64,000 bases of DNA from Shewanella dokdonensis (GCF_018394335.1 NZ_CP074572.1:3906001-3970000); one strand, 5' to 3'; shown: positions 7,740 through 16,171, counted from the first letter of the stretch. Translations and numbers: made by a program. Notes: generated by a model from the sequence alone, not told the origin.

Positions 7740-8219
7740 GCGGCCTCCTGATGGTGTTTGCGATATGCGGCATTAAACAGTGCCATCGCCTTAATCGATG
7801 GAGCTGCTGCGGCAAACTCCTCCTGCATCATGTTTCCTGACGCACCAGATCCATATAATTTCACTGGTGTTTCTCTGGAATACTTTGTTTGCAGCTTTCT
7901 AATCCCACGCGCTGCCAACTCACGCTTAAGCCTGTTGGTACCCACACCAGCCATACTTGCCGACTTACAAAGCCCAACATTCAGCGTCTGGAAATATTTC
8001 ACCGCCTTTTCTATCCGTTCTGCACTGGCTATATCGCGCTTTGCACCAGCATCGGTAATACGCTTTTTTGTATTTACTGCACTGCCAATTTACACAAGCG
8101 TGGCCACCTTTCACATAACGCTTGGTACCACCACAACCAAGGCATGGCTTAGTACACGTAAACGTCACCGCTGATGGATCTGCCGCTTCCGCAGCTTTAG
8201 CTTCTGCTCGAATCGTCAT
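7736..8219 (-). CDS. Zinc-ribbon plus helix-turn-helix phage protein (one-base frameshift)
   Basis: Two overlapping frames form one protein of about 160 residues. The first half has a four-cysteine zinc finger: TCTKPCLGCGG, then ACVNWQCSKYKK. The second half reads KRITDAGAKRDIASAERIEK, then a helix-turn-helix-like segment SASMAGVGTNRLKRELAARG. The frames meet at an A6 run (minus strand, near 8071-8076) and join if one A is removed, so this is an apparent insertion. The start overlaps the preceding gene (GCATGA). A DNA-binding role is likely; no named family is claimed. Confidence 0.55.
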
Positions 8220-8614
8220 GCAACTGCCCTCCTCTTGTTCATAGCCAATGCTTTGTAAGCCATCGCCACCGAATTAAGCCAGGTATTCGCCACCTTGCGC
8301 TTATCGGCGTTTTCAGTGGTCAAATACAACCGCTCGTACTCAACGCACACGTGGTGAACCAGCAGAGGATCATCCGGCAAGCACGCAAGCCGCTGCATGA
8401 TCCAATCGATGTCAGAAATCTTGGTTCGACCATAATAAAAAATCGGATAACGGCGATATGGATGCGCCGCAGAGCCAATATCTGCAGGCACGTAACAAAC
8501 AGGTATTTCAGGCAACAAACTCTCGTTTGCAGCATCACAATTAGGGCTATTAGCCGCCTGAATAAACTCAAAACCATCTGGGGCATTAGTGGGTAAGTCT
8601 TTACGCAGCAGCAT
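8216..8614 (-). CDS. Hypothetical phage protein downstream of the DnaC-like loader
   Basis: About 132 residues from ATG 8614, which follows GGGG and overlaps the end of the loader gene by 14 bp. Features: YPIFYYGRTKISDIDWIMQR, then LPDDPLLVHHVCVEYERLY and a helical C-terminus. Soluble, no transmembrane segment. Its place directly after the helicase loader suggests a role in phage replication or a lambda nin-type function. I do not recognise the family. Confidence 0.5.
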   Translation of the reverse strand: MLLRKDLPTNAPDGFEFIQAANSPNCDAANESLLPEIPVCYVPADIGSAAHPYRRYPIFYYGRTKISDIDWIMQRLACLPDDPLLVHHVCVEYERLYLTTENADKRKVANTWLNSVAMAYKALAMNKRRAVA

Positions 8615-9326
8615 GATCAACCCCCTTACCACGATGGCTAGGCCAGTTGAATTTAATCCTAAGGGCCACAGCGTCACGCAAGCGATCAAATGCCCGCTCA
8701 CCTAACATCGCTTTAAGCCCTTCGGTGTCCAAATTGGTGATAAACCCCGTTGGCATCTTGGCTTGCAACCGCTTATCGATGATCCGCGTTAGCCACAGTC
8801 GTTCGTCCAACGTATCCCGTTGCAAGCCAATTTCATCAATGATCAACAGCTCAGGACGGCATAAATCAGCCAGTAAACGTTCCTCAGTAACCGCACCGGA
8901 ATATGACTCCCGAACACGCGCCATTAAGTCCATTACCGACACCATCACCACAATGTGATGCCGCCGCATCAGGTCAACGGCTATCGCACTCGCCAGGTGG
9001 TTCTTACCCGTGCCGCAACTGCCCATAAACATAAAACCGCTGCCATTGCTGGCATGCTCTGCAAAGTCATCAGCAAATCGTTTTGCCGCATCGCGGGCCA
9101 CATACTGGCCTTTACAACTGCACTGTTAGTTATCAAACGTGCATTTCAAAAATGACGGCGTAATACCCGATTTACCCACAATCGCCGCTGAAACACGCAT
9201 GCGGTGTTCTTGCGATAACTTGATCTCGTCTTCACGCTTGCGCTGTTCGATTTCTTCCCGGCTTGCAGGTTTGATGTGCGGCGGCACTTTTGCCATGATC
9301 CGCTCTAAGTCAGAGATTGGTTTCAT
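8601..9326 (-). CDS. DnaC-type helicase loader with an in-frame stop
   Basis: AAA+ ATPase that would load the host DnaB helicase at the phage origin. The Walker A GSCGTGKNHLASA has the GTGKNHL form typical of DnaC, and Walker B is LLIIDEIGL. The full 241-codon frame from ATG 9326 (ATGA overlap with the O-like gene) is uninterrupted except for TAA at 9126-9128, between KCTFDN and QCSCKGQ. TAC or TAT (Tyr) would fit there. This is a substitution, not a frameshift. Translation might restart at a codon near 9101, but that product lacks the N-terminal helicase-contact part. Either a pseudogene or a base error. Confidence 0.75.
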
Positions 9327-9980
9327 TCGCCCTCCCACGGACCTAGTTCATCGGTCTGTCTTGTGGATGAATGATCCGGCACTGATAGCGATGACGAATT
9401 TCCATGCCAATTGCGCTGCAACATGCCGGCATTCACCAGCCAATTAAACTCAAAGGCTGCCCAACCACGCACTGCGCACTCAGCCAAACAATCATCGACT
9501 GAAAGCCCATGTTGCGCTGCCTGATGAAGATGCCGCGCCAATCGATTAACCGCCGTCTGCGTCAATGGCAACCGCTTGGCTTTGCGGATAGCCAGCCAGT
9601 CATTGAGAACCTGTTCAGTTGGCTCGGTAGGCCACGATGAATAATCGAGATCATCACTACTCGCTTTTTGCTTGCCAGCACAGGCAGATTTTTTAGTTGA
9701 TTTACCCGATGAATTTTGCGCCTCGTGCGGTAAAGCTTTTAAAGGTTCATTGACTGGTTCAAAAGAGTGACTGGTTCTAGTGCTATCTGACGGCATAGGG
9801 GTGTGCTATATGACGGCATACCCCTATGCTATTTGGCGGCATAGGTGCGTCATCTGATGACACAGGAGGTTTGGGTGGCAGTTGTAGCTTGTAAATGTTG
9901 GATGCGTGGCCTAACTCCGTCTTGCGTGGATGAATTGTTAAATAGCCAGCAGATTCCAGATCTTTGATGTGCTTACGCAC
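9323..9980 (-). CDS. Phage replication initiator O-like protein (frameshift in the iteron region)
   Basis: The upstream part (to 9980) contains a winged helix: SYQHIADQCEIAHSTVRKHI, then KDLESAGYLTIHPR. This is the DNA-binding domain of phage O/DnaD-type initiators. It ends at TAG inside a 23-bp repeat array. The downstream part (9323-9796) starts with ATG in the last repeat and carries a polar linker and a helical C-terminal domain that would contact the helicase loader. A +1 shift joins the two, or the second part is translated by reinitiation (14-bp overlap). No clear start is visible upstream of 9980, so the true N-terminus is uncertain or lost. Confidence 0.6.
9781..9843 (+). repeat. Three 23-bp iterons, probable phage replication origin
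   Basis: The core TGCTATNTGRCGGCATA occurs at 9781-9797, 9804-9820 and 9827-9843, an exact 23-bp period. It lies in the middle of the O-like gene, between the DNA-binding and loader-contact parts, as the lambda origin iterons do within O. The array is the likely binding site of the O-like protein. Confidence 0.65.
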
Positions 9981-10150
9981 GGTGGAATGGGCAATCTCAC
10001 ATTGATCGGCAATATGCTGATAACTTGTCGGCTAACATACAAGCGCAGCTCACTATCCACATGGTCATGTTGCACTCGCCCACTCGTCCGCCAAGATTGC
10101 GTGGGCGTTTTATTTTAAGCGTTACCATTATCTATCTCCCAAAGCAGCCC
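9981..10150. other. Gap upstream of the O-like gene with possible start region and hairpin
   Basis: On the minus strand GGGAGATAGATA precedes an ATG near 10131 that opens a 43-codon frame (MVTLKIKRPRNLGG) and stops within the winged-helix region in another frame. This may be the true O start after further indels. An inverted repeat (GCCCAC with GTGGGC, about 10078-10108) lies in it. Confidence 0.3.
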
Positions 10151-10411
10151 CTACGCAGCACCCTGCGGCTCCGGTAACTGACAACCCGCGTCATACAGCA
10201 ACGTGGCAATCGACTCGGCCGACATCGTGGGCGAAAGTCGCACCACCGCAGCAATCCGGTTAATCTCATGCTGCCGTTGCTCGTTATAACGCCAGCGTGA
10301 ATCACCAATACGCGGCTGGTTGCTCATGCGCTCGAAAAGCTCGCGCTCCTCCGGTGATTCCGTTTCAACATGCAAAGGCACATGCAACGGCACAACCTTA
10401 TCGTTCATCAT
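10151..10411 (-). CDS. Hypothetical phage protein
   Basis: 86 residues, soluble. It starts MNDKVVPLHVPLHVETESPE (the reiterated VPLHV is a short internal repeat) and continues with RWRYNEQRQHEINRIAAVVR and an acidic C-terminus. The start ATG overlaps the stop of the upstream gene in ATGA, so translation is coupled. It lies between a helical small protein and the O-like initiator gene. No function can be inferred beyond membership of the early operon. Confidence 0.5.
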   Translation of the reverse strand: MMNDKVVPLHVPLHVETESPEERELFERMSNQPRIGDSRWRYNEQRQHEINRIAAVVRLSPTMSAESIATLLYDAGCQLPEPQGAA

Positions 10412-10781
10412 CCCCTCCATCCGCTGGTGACAGCGGCAAACCAGTCTTTAATCTCAGCGACTTCACGCTTGACCGCGGCGCGCAGCTCCCGCGTGAATCG
10501 CACCCAGGCGATGGTTAACGCCTGCTCTTGCTCCAAGCGCTTAATGCGCTCGTCAAACTCCCGCGACAACTTCGCAATAAAAATCGCCATACGCGCTTTT
10601 TTAGCCCATCTGGCAGGGTTTCAATTTCCTGACACAGTTCTCGTAACTCATTGAAATGGGCATCAAGCATCACGTCATGTATCCCGGCCAACTTCGCCTC
10701 AGAATACGCAGCACGGTTCTCATGCTGCTGATACACCCAATCGCGGGCATCACAGGTCATTTGAATATCAATGTCATCCAT
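10408..10781 (-). CDS. Helical hypothetical phage protein (one-base frameshift)
   Basis: The N-terminal frame from ATG 10781 gives MDDIDIQMTCDARDWVYQQH and a long helix ending ELCQEIETL. A second frame gives WAKKARMAIFIAKLSREFDE, RIKRLEQEQALTIAWVRFTR and a C-terminal EIKDWFAAVTSG. One missing G near 10609 would join them as a 124-residue, mostly helical protein. The start sits in an 8-bp overlap (ATGGATGA) with the zinc-finger gene upstream. Function unknown. Confidence 0.5.
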
Positions 10782-10977
10782 ACCGCCGCCTTAGCGCTTG
10801 GCGCTCATAGTCGTCCCGGCAATCAGCATCACAAAAGCGCAGTTCACCCGCCAAAGCAGTACCGCAATAACCGCAGTGGCCCGTAGGCGTTAACTCACTC
10901 GCCTTACGCGCCTGGCGCACTGCCAGCACAATGGCTAACTCCTGCGAAGGCTGCGATTTATCCGCCTCATTCGCCAT
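10774..10977 (-). CDS. Small zinc-finger phage protein
   Basis: 67 residues. The C-terminal half contains HCGYCGTALAGELRFCDADC, a CxxC...CxxxC metal-binding arrangement followed by RDDYERQALRRRYG. It resembles short phage zinc-ribbon proteins and, more loosely, TraR/DksA-type regulators, although the DksA coiled-coil is absent. ATG at 10977 overlaps the upstream TGA (TGATG) and is preferred to GTG 10980. It is probably a nucleic-acid-binding accessory factor. Confidence 0.55.
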   Translation of the reverse strand: MANEADKSQPSQELAIVLAVRQARKASELTPTGHCGYCGTALAGELRFCDADCRDDYERQALRRRYG

Positions 10978-11143
10978 CACACGGCCTGCGCTTGCTTCAA
11001 AAACGGATATTCAGTTTCAAGCAGATCAATGCTGGCCTGAGTGGTTGCCCGCGATTCACGCAACTCCTGATGACACTGCATTAACTGCTGCTTGCTGGGT
11101 TCCGCCCCAAATCAATCACCGCCATGCGTGATTTACGTTTCAT
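10977..11143 (-). CDS. Short helical phage protein (one-base frameshift)
   Basis: ATG at 11143, after GGGGAG, opens MKRKSRMAVIDLG. A different frame continues EPSKQQLMQCHQELRESRAT, then SIDLLETEYPFLKQAQAV and TGA at 10977-10979. Adding one base in GGGGCGGAA joins them into a 55-residue helical protein. It is the first gene after the cro-like gene in the leftward operon. Function unknown. Confidence 0.4.
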
Positions 11144-11168
11144 GTACTCCCCTCCCTGTGGGGTTATG

Positions 11169-11182
11169 GTTAACTGGCTAAC
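11169..11182. repeat. Palindrome-like GTTAACTGGCTAAC after the cro-like gene
   Basis: Differs at one base from the palindrome at 4766-4779. It also reads as GGTTA-ACTGGC-TAACC. It lies between the cro-like stop and the next gene, a typical place for a nut-like or operator site, but I cannot assign it. Confidence 0.35.
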
Positions 11183-11187
11183 CGAAG

Positions 11188-11397
11188 TCAGGCAGCATCA
11201 TCCAACTGCATCAGCAGCGGATCATCGGCCTTAAGTTCACCCTTGGTGATGCGTTCAAGTTGAAAAGTGCGAAGCTGTGGAATGACCTCAGGCCACTTTG
11301 AAACTGCCGCCTGAGATATTGGAAACCCAGCTTTGGTAAGTGCCTGAGCCACACCTTGCTGAGTTTTGAAGACATTAAGTACGTCAGATTTGGTCAT
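11188..11397 (-). CDS. Cro-like repressor
   Basis: 69 residues from ATG 11397. A longer 89-codon reading would start inside the operator region. The sequence MTKSDVLNVFKTQQGVAQAL, then GFPISQAAVSKWPEVIPQLR is a compact helix-turn-helix of the Cro/YdaS type, where SQAAVSKW is the recognition helix and the segment after it forms the last helix. It is transcribed leftward, divergent from the cI-type gene, across a 112-bp region with three palindromes. It would repress cI during lytic growth. Confidence 0.75.
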   Translation of the reverse strand: MTKSDVLNVFKTQQGVAQALTKAGFPISQAAVSKWPEVIPQLRTFQLERITKGELKADDPLLMQLDDAA

Positions 11398-11411
11398 GAT
11401 TGGCACCTGTA

Positions 11412-11494
11412 ATGTGATTACACATACCACAATATAACAATTGTTATCAGCATTCAATAGCTAAAGTTTAATGAACTCTTATAACCTATGTTAT
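11412..11494. promoter_or_regulatory. Three operator-like palindromes between cro-like and cI-like genes
   Basis: Each is 14 bp with 5-bp arms and a 4-bp centre: ATGTG-ATTA-CACAT (11412-11425), ATAAC-AATT-GTTAT (11434-11447) and ATAAC-CTAT-GTTAT (11481-11494). The last two share identical arms and probably bind the same repressor. The first differs and may bind the other protein. Together they resemble a lambda-type OR region. Confidence 0.65.
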
Positions 11495-11509
11495 ATCATT
11501 TAGGTAAAT

Positions 11510-12232
11510 ATGATGATTCCTATACGTATGACTGAATCTAGCCTTGGAGATAACATCCACAAAAGGATGACGGAACTGAATTTAACTCAGCGTGAAGTTG
11601 CTGATATGTCAGGACTATCGCAAGTAACAATCCACAAATTGATATCTGGAAAAGTTAAAGGCACGACTAAAATCCTCGAATTATCTAAGGCATTACAGTG
11701 TTCACCTGAACGTCTTTTATACGGTATTGATCCAATTAAAAGAGATCCCGTGCAAAACGCGAGTTACATGGGGATGCTAGACGCTTGGGATGATTCAACC
11801 ACACTCGGAGAGGATGAAGTGGAACTGCCTTTTTACACGGAAGTACAACTGGCTGCTGGCAATGGGATTATTGCCGTAAACGAAAATCGCGGGCCAAAAC
11901 TCAGGTTCTCAAAATCCACCTTACGCAATCAAAAAGTAGATCCACTCGCCGCAGTCTGTGTAAAAGTGGCGGGCAACAGCATGGAGCCGGTACTCCCTAA
12001 CAACACCACCGTAGGCATCGACACTGCCACCAAAAACATCATTGATGGCAAGATGTACGCAATCAATCACGATGGCATGTTACGCATCAAACTGCTCTAC
12101 AAACTACCGGGTAACGGCATCCGCGTTCGCAGCTATAATCAAGATGAATACCCAGACGAGATTTACCCCGGCGACCAAGCTAAAGTGATCACTGTCATAG
12201 GTAAGATCTTCTGGTACTCAGTGCTTTTGTGA
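11510..12232 (+). CDS. CI-like repressor with S24 autoprotease domain
   Basis: 240 residues. The N-terminal HTH (about residues 12-65) includes LTQREVADMSGLSQVTIHKL. The C-terminal LexA/CI-type peptidase has a cleavage-site region QLAAGNG, the catalytic serine in GNSMEPVLP and the general-base lysine probably in MLRIKLLYKL. It would keep the element silent and be inactivated by RecA-stimulated self-cleavage upon DNA damage. Start choice between the first ATGs (11510, 11513 or 11528) is open because no strong ribosome binding site is visible; lysogenic transcripts are often leaderless or weakly initiated. Confidence 0.85.
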   Translation: MMIPIRMTESSLGDNIHKRMTELNLTQREVADMSGLSQVTIHKLISGKVKGTTKILELSKALQCSPERLLYGIDPIKRDPVQNASYMGMLDAWDDSTTLGEDEVELPFYTEVQLAAGNGIIAVNENRGPKLRFSKSTLRNQKVDPLAAVCVKVAGNSMEPVLPNNTTVGIDTATKNIIDGKMYAINHDGMLRIKLLYKLPGNGIRVRSYNQDEYPDEIYPGDQAKVITVIGKIFWYSVLL

Positions 12233-12247
12233 AAAGGATTATTAAAA

Positions 12248-13385
12248 ATGGATTTTAAAGTATTTATAATTTTAATTTTAGTTTGTTTTATTTTCGTTAT
12301 TTATAAATTTGAAACATTTAAAATTTTTTTCATTAACACATTTAAAAAAATAAAAATTAAGAATAAGAGAATTATTTTTTCTATATTTTTATCTCTAGTA
12401 ATATATTCTGGATGGGTAACTTTTTGGATGGCTTATGCTAATCTTTGGTTTTTTAATAATGAATTTATAATTAAACACTTTAGAGGAAATAATGAACCAT
12501 CTGATTTTTCTGTTTCATATGCTGCATCATCATTGGATAGTTTAATATTTTTTATCGTTATTGGGTTAATAACATTCTTGTTATCTATTAAAAAACCTGA
12601 GGATGAAACTCTCAGAACTAAAGTTTCATACATTTTTCCAGGTTATGACTCAGATCCGTCTTTGATTAAATTTTTACAAGATAAGATATCTGCATTGGCA
12701 TGCATAAGCCCACAAGTTCATAGAGTTGTTACTTTTCAAGAACTAGTTAGGTTCGATGATATTGACAAGTACGCCATAAAAACATACACAAAATCAAACT
12801 CTTTGATTAAAAACATTCATAACAATCATCAATATAATAATGATTGTGCAATTTTTAGAGCTACTGCTGACAAAGTAGATACAAGTCTAAATGTTGACCT
12901 TTTAGGTGAAATACATGATCTCGCTATAATAAAAAAATTAATCAAGATGAACTATCAGAAAAAATTAACTTGATAACATGTGAGCAGAAGTTGACAAATG
13001 ATGATAAATGCAAATTTGAAAAAAATATGAAATGGAACTAGCAGCACAAGAGTCAATTCAGTTTATTTCTAGTGGCTGGATGTTACAAACTTCATGGGAA
13101 AAAATTACATATACAGCAGCAAGATATACATCAAGTCAGAAATTAGAATTACATAACGAACTAAAATTTGATTTAAAGATCCACCTGATATCACCTAGTA
13201 ACTATCCTAATGGTGAACATATAACCATCAAATCAGGTTCTCATACAAATTTTGAGTTTGGCTCTTTTATTCCAGATGAAAAGATAACATTAGTGTTGGA
13301 AAGCACGCTTGACGAACTTACTTGCAACGATGTTGATGATGTCGTAGTCCCAATTGCCGATTGCACAGTTACCGCTAATGACTGA
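12248..13385 (+). CDS. AT-rich membrane protein next to cI, possible lysogenic conversion gene (two frameshifts)
   Basis: The first 241 residues contain an N-terminal hydrophobic helix (residues 4-20) and two further ones (about 44-68 and 92-110), then a soluble part rich in Asn, Lys and Ile. Two A-run losses (A6 near 12959-12964, A7 near 13019-13025) separate it from NLITCEQKLTNDD and from the 117-residue end starting MELAAQESIQFIS. Joined, it would be about 379 residues. Its base composition is far more AT-rich than its neighbours, and it follows cI in the same direction behind AAAAGGAT. These are features of moron genes expressed in lysogeny. Function unknown. Confidence 0.5.
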
Positions 13386-13828
13386 CTTCACCAAGCTTTG
13401 AACCAGTCAAGTATGGCTATAGACTAAAACTAGTTGACACTGGACGAGCCACAACTACAATAAAACAAGATTTCTGTTGTATCTTACAATGCTAACGTAT
13501 CACTAAATGGAACTTAGTTGAGGAGGGAACATGTTCAAAGGCGATTATACTGGCCCGTAGCTATATTTTAATGCGTCTAAAATGAACTTAATGCATTCTA
13601 AATAAACCCACAATTTATGTGGGTTTATTTTTATCAAAGAATTACATATAGTTATGGATCATAACAGATACACTTTCCATTGCATCGGATAGGTTCATGC
13701 GCTAAAGATAGTATCGGTTCCCTAGCCTACGATTGCGCATTGTACCAATGTTAGAAGTGAAATTAATTTCACTTACTATGGATTGTTAGCATAAACCAAC
13801 AAAAGCCAGTCATAGCTTCCAGCAAATT
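13386..13828. other. Intergenic stretch after the possible conversion gene
   Basis: No gene longer than a few codons is convincing. A GAGGAGGGAAC ribosome binding site precedes an ATG near 13530 that ends after eight codons (MFKGDYTGP), perhaps a truncated gene start. The terminator at 13601-13635 lies within. Confidence 0.4.
13601..13635 (+). terminator. Strong Rho-independent terminator
   Basis: A 12-bp stem (AATAAACCCACA with TGTGGGTTTATT) closes a 5-base loop and is followed by TTTTAT. It ends the cI transcription unit. Confidence 0.85.
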
Positions 13829-14260
13829 TTACTTGGACTTATCAATAAAAAACGGGATGTTGCTGAGTCTAGTACCATCATAGTTGAGCAAGCATTTATA
13901 TTCTTCATCACCAACGTATCCACCGGCAACTTCTCTGGCATTGATTGATACTACCAATACCCTACGAGGGCCTGAATCATCAGAGGCCCAATCCAGTCTG
14001 TACTTTGAGATATACGCTGACCTTGGATCTTTAAACTGTACCCGCTCGTGAATCACGTTAAAACACTGTTCCGCTAATTCATCTAGGCTATAACCGCCCT
14101 TGTCAGTTAACATCTTCTTCTGCTCGCTTACCGTAATAATCTCAGCATCATCACTGCACGGCATTGAGCTAAAAGTCACCTTACCATCCACCTCACACTT
14201 AAAAATTTCAGCTGGCGTACTTGTTGAAACAGCCATTAGCAACATAAAAATCCATTTCAT
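13829..14260 (-). CDS. Small exported protein with DUF4124-like start
   Basis: 143 residues from ATG 14260. Longer readings upstream run through intergenic sequence and lack a better start. A signal peptide (MKWIFMLLMAVSTSTPA) is followed by EIFKCEVDGKVTFSSMPC, the pattern of DUF4124-type envelope proteins (a short domain with a cysteine pair). The rest contains QCFNVIHERVQF and KYRLDWAS. It is probably periplasmic. It is transcribed against the flanking phage genes, which suggests an independently expressed cargo gene. Confidence 0.6.
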   Translation of the reverse strand: MKWIFMLLMAVSTSTPAEIFKCEVDGKVTFSSMPCSDDAEIITVSEQKKMLTDKGGYSLDELAEQCFNVIHERVQFKDPRSAYISKYRLDWASDDSGPRRVLVVSINAREVAGGYVGDEEYKCLLNYDGTRLSNIPFFIDKSK

Positions 14261-14432
14261 AGCACTTATCCATGTAAAGTTGTTTGTTTTCAATCCATTA
14301 ACATACATCGCAAATGGTGGCAGAGTAACCTTAGTTAAAAAATTATAACTTTTATTATCAAATCTTCTTGTTAATTCCTGATAACTATTATTATAGTGAT
14401 TTCGTACCTTGATAACTACAGGGATGAAACAC

Positions 14433-14568
14433 ATGACAATACTCACCAACACACCAAGCACAACCAAGGAAAAGCGCGAGCATCACCGAGGCCGATGCCT
14501 TCGACCAGAACGCCGCCGAAGCCTTCAGCGCCAAAGCAGACCACATTCTGACCGGGAGAGCAGCATGA
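14433..14568 (+). CDS. Short phage protein (one-base frameshift)
   Basis: ATG at 14433 starts MTILTNTPSTTKE. A second frame gives SITEADAFDQNAAEAFSAKA, then DHILTGRAA and TGA. Removing one A from the AAAA run near 14472 joins them into 44 residues. Its GCAGCATGA end overlaps the next start, the same junction used by the following genes. It is the first gene of the rightward operon that leads to the integrase. Function unknown. Confidence 0.45.
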
Positions 14569-15167
14569 TCAAGCCAGCAGATATTATTCGTGATAACGAT
14601 GGGTTATGGACTCACCCTGATTTGCCAGAGTGGGATGAAGGAACAACGAAGGAACAGGTTGATGCTTGGGCGTCAGAGAATGGTGGAACTATTCACGTTG
14701 AATGGATGGATGGTAACGCACCGCAGGAACTAACAGACCGCTATTTTGAAGTTGGAGAACCAGATTGTAGCTACTGGTACCCATGTTGCAACAAGGAAGG
14801 AAACTTCTTGTTGAGTATTCACGACACCGAAGATGGCCCGGTTGCACTGTTCTTTGTGCCAAATTCGTCAAAAGCAGTGCTTGATGTGATTGCAGAACGT
14901 CAGCGCCAGTTATCTGTAGAAGGTTGGACACCTGACCATGATGACAAGTACAACGATAGCGAGTTAGCCACTGCAGCTCTTTGCTACCTCAAAGCTTCCT
15001 TCACTGACGAAAAGTTCACTATCAAAAAGAAGCCAGACCAATTATGGCCTTGGGCTAGTGAGTGGTGGAAGCCAGCTAATCCACGCCGAGACTTAGTTAA
15101 AGCAGCAGCATTAATCCTCGCAGAGATTGAGCGCTTAGACCGTAAAGCGGCTAAGGAGGCAGCATGA
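14565..15167 (+). CDS. Phage protein with DUF550/MazG-like nucleotide pyrophosphohydrolase region
   Basis: 200 residues from ATG 14565, which overlaps the previous stop. The N-terminal half (LWTHPDLPEWDEGTTKEQVD) is of unknown type. The C-terminal half has AVLDVIAERQRQLSVEGWTP, then DHDDKYNDSELATAALCYL and RRDLVKAAALILAEIERLD. I recognise the latter as the DUF550-type domain of lambdoid accessory proteins, related to the MazG all-alpha NTP-PPase fold. It may adjust nucleotide pools. It ends KEAA-stop in the shared junction. Confidence 0.6.
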   Translation: MIKPADIIRDNDGLWTHPDLPEWDEGTTKEQVDAWASENGGTIHVEWMDGNAPQELTDRYFEVGEPDCSYWYPCCNKEGNFLLSIHDTEDGPVALFFVPNSSKAVLDVIAERQRQLSVEGWTPDHDDKYNDSELATAALCYLKASFTDEKFTIKKKPDQLWPWASEWWKPANPRRDLVKAAALILAEIERLDRKAAKEAA

Positions 15168-15478
15168 TAAAGCCTCTGGTTCCCGGGCACGAAACCGCCC
15201 GCAAGATCAACGCGCTGATCTCACTCACCGATATCACCAGCGATGATGTGAAAACCGCGCTGCACCACCGCTACGTGAAAGGCCACACCCAAACAGCAGC
15301 TGCGGCAATCAACGGTTTGGATGAAGGTAACTTTTCACGGACCTGTATCAGTCTGGAAGTTGTCGCCGCCAAAGTCGAAATCTGCAAAGAGGAAGACTGG
15401 GCACTCTTCGGCTACAAATCCCCTTTCATTCAACAGCCTCACACTTGTGAGCCAGCTAACAAGGAGGTTGCAGCATGA
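15164..15478 (+). CDS. PapB/FocB-like adhesin-regulator-type DNA-binding protein
   Basis: 104 residues. The segment LISLTDITSDDVKTALHHRY, then VKGHTQTAAAAINGLDEGNF resembles the PapB family of fimbrial regulators, with helix-turn-helix spacing (TQTAAAAINGLDEGNFSRTC). In prophages such proteins are likely local regulators, perhaps of the rightward operon or excision. The start overlaps the previous gene in AAGGAGGCAGCATGA. The family call is from pattern memory only. Confidence 0.55.
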   Translation: MIKPLVPGHETARKINALISLTDITSDDVKTALHHRYVKGHTQTAAAAINGLDEGNFSRTCISLEVVAAKVEICKEEDWALFGYKSPFIQQPHTCEPANKEVAA

Positions 15479-15804
15479 GCGAGTTTGATTATATCAACCA
15501 ATACTACGGCGTTAACGCTTTTACTGGGCGCAAAGTGGTTGTTGATGGCCGGTTAGGAGTCATCGTTTCTGCTCGTGGGAATTACATTGGTGTCAACTTC
15601 GACAGCGATACGCCAGGTACTATCTCAAACTGCCATCCAATATGGCGGGTTGAATACGGAGAGATTGGCATGATCCGCAAACCAACAAAGTCATAGCAAC
15701 GCTATCAACGCTTTCTTGAATATGGGGATTGCTTCGATAGCTTTATCAGCTTTTGCCGTTGGGATGCATTGCCAGAACGCGAGTGGAATGGAGGTACAGC
15801 ATGA
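15475..15804 (+). CDS. Phage protein with an in-frame amber codon
   Basis: The frame from ATG 15475 gives a beta-rich N-terminal part (GRKVVVDGRLGVIVSARGNY, then IGVNFDSDTPG) and runs to TAG at 15694-15696 after MIRKPTKS. The same frame continues as QRYQRFLEYGDCFDSFISFC and ends at a TGA inside the next GCATGA junction. CAG to TAG would explain the interruption, since the downstream part looks like genuine protein and ends exactly at the coupled junction. The full product would be 109 residues. Function unknown. Confidence 0.55.
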
Positions 15805-16171
15805 GCTTTGCAGTATTCGGCGCATCACTGGACTACTGCACCAAGGTAGCCAGAACGCGCGTTAAACCCGTTAATGGTAACGGCAAGAACCTGGTGCAAT
15901 TGACCGCTGAAGAATGGGAAAGCGAGGTCACCAAGTACGCCCAAAAGTTATTTGACGACATCAAGGCTGGCAAGAAAACTGCACCCAAAATATCGGCTGA
16001 TATGACGCAACCATCTGCCGCCAAAGAGTTCATTGCTTTAGCAAAAAAACAACTGTTTGCGAAAACCTGCGGATATTCCAGCGAGCACCGGTGAAAGGCA
16101 GGACGAATCCGAAAACCAAACAACCGATCATGAAATTTCAACCGTGGCCACTGGTGGAGGATGTCGCATGA
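15801..16171 (+). CDS. Hypothetical phage protein (one-base frameshift)
   Basis: ATG 15801 follows GGAGGTACAGC and overlaps the previous stop. MSFAVFGASLDYCTKVARTR, then LVQLTAEEWESEVTKYAQKL continues to an A7 run at 16043-16049. Another frame carries on with TTVCENLRIFQRAPVKGRTN and ends KFQPWPLVEDVA at a TGA in the next GCATGA junction. One extra A restores a 123-residue protein. I do not recognise the family. Confidence 0.5.

Noticed and set aside
8070-8080. A6G run as a programmed frameshift in the zinc-ribbon gene
   Set aside because: The phase does not fit a -1 slip (codons AAA AAA GCG) and the needed shift is +1. Similar run-length errors occur throughout the window.
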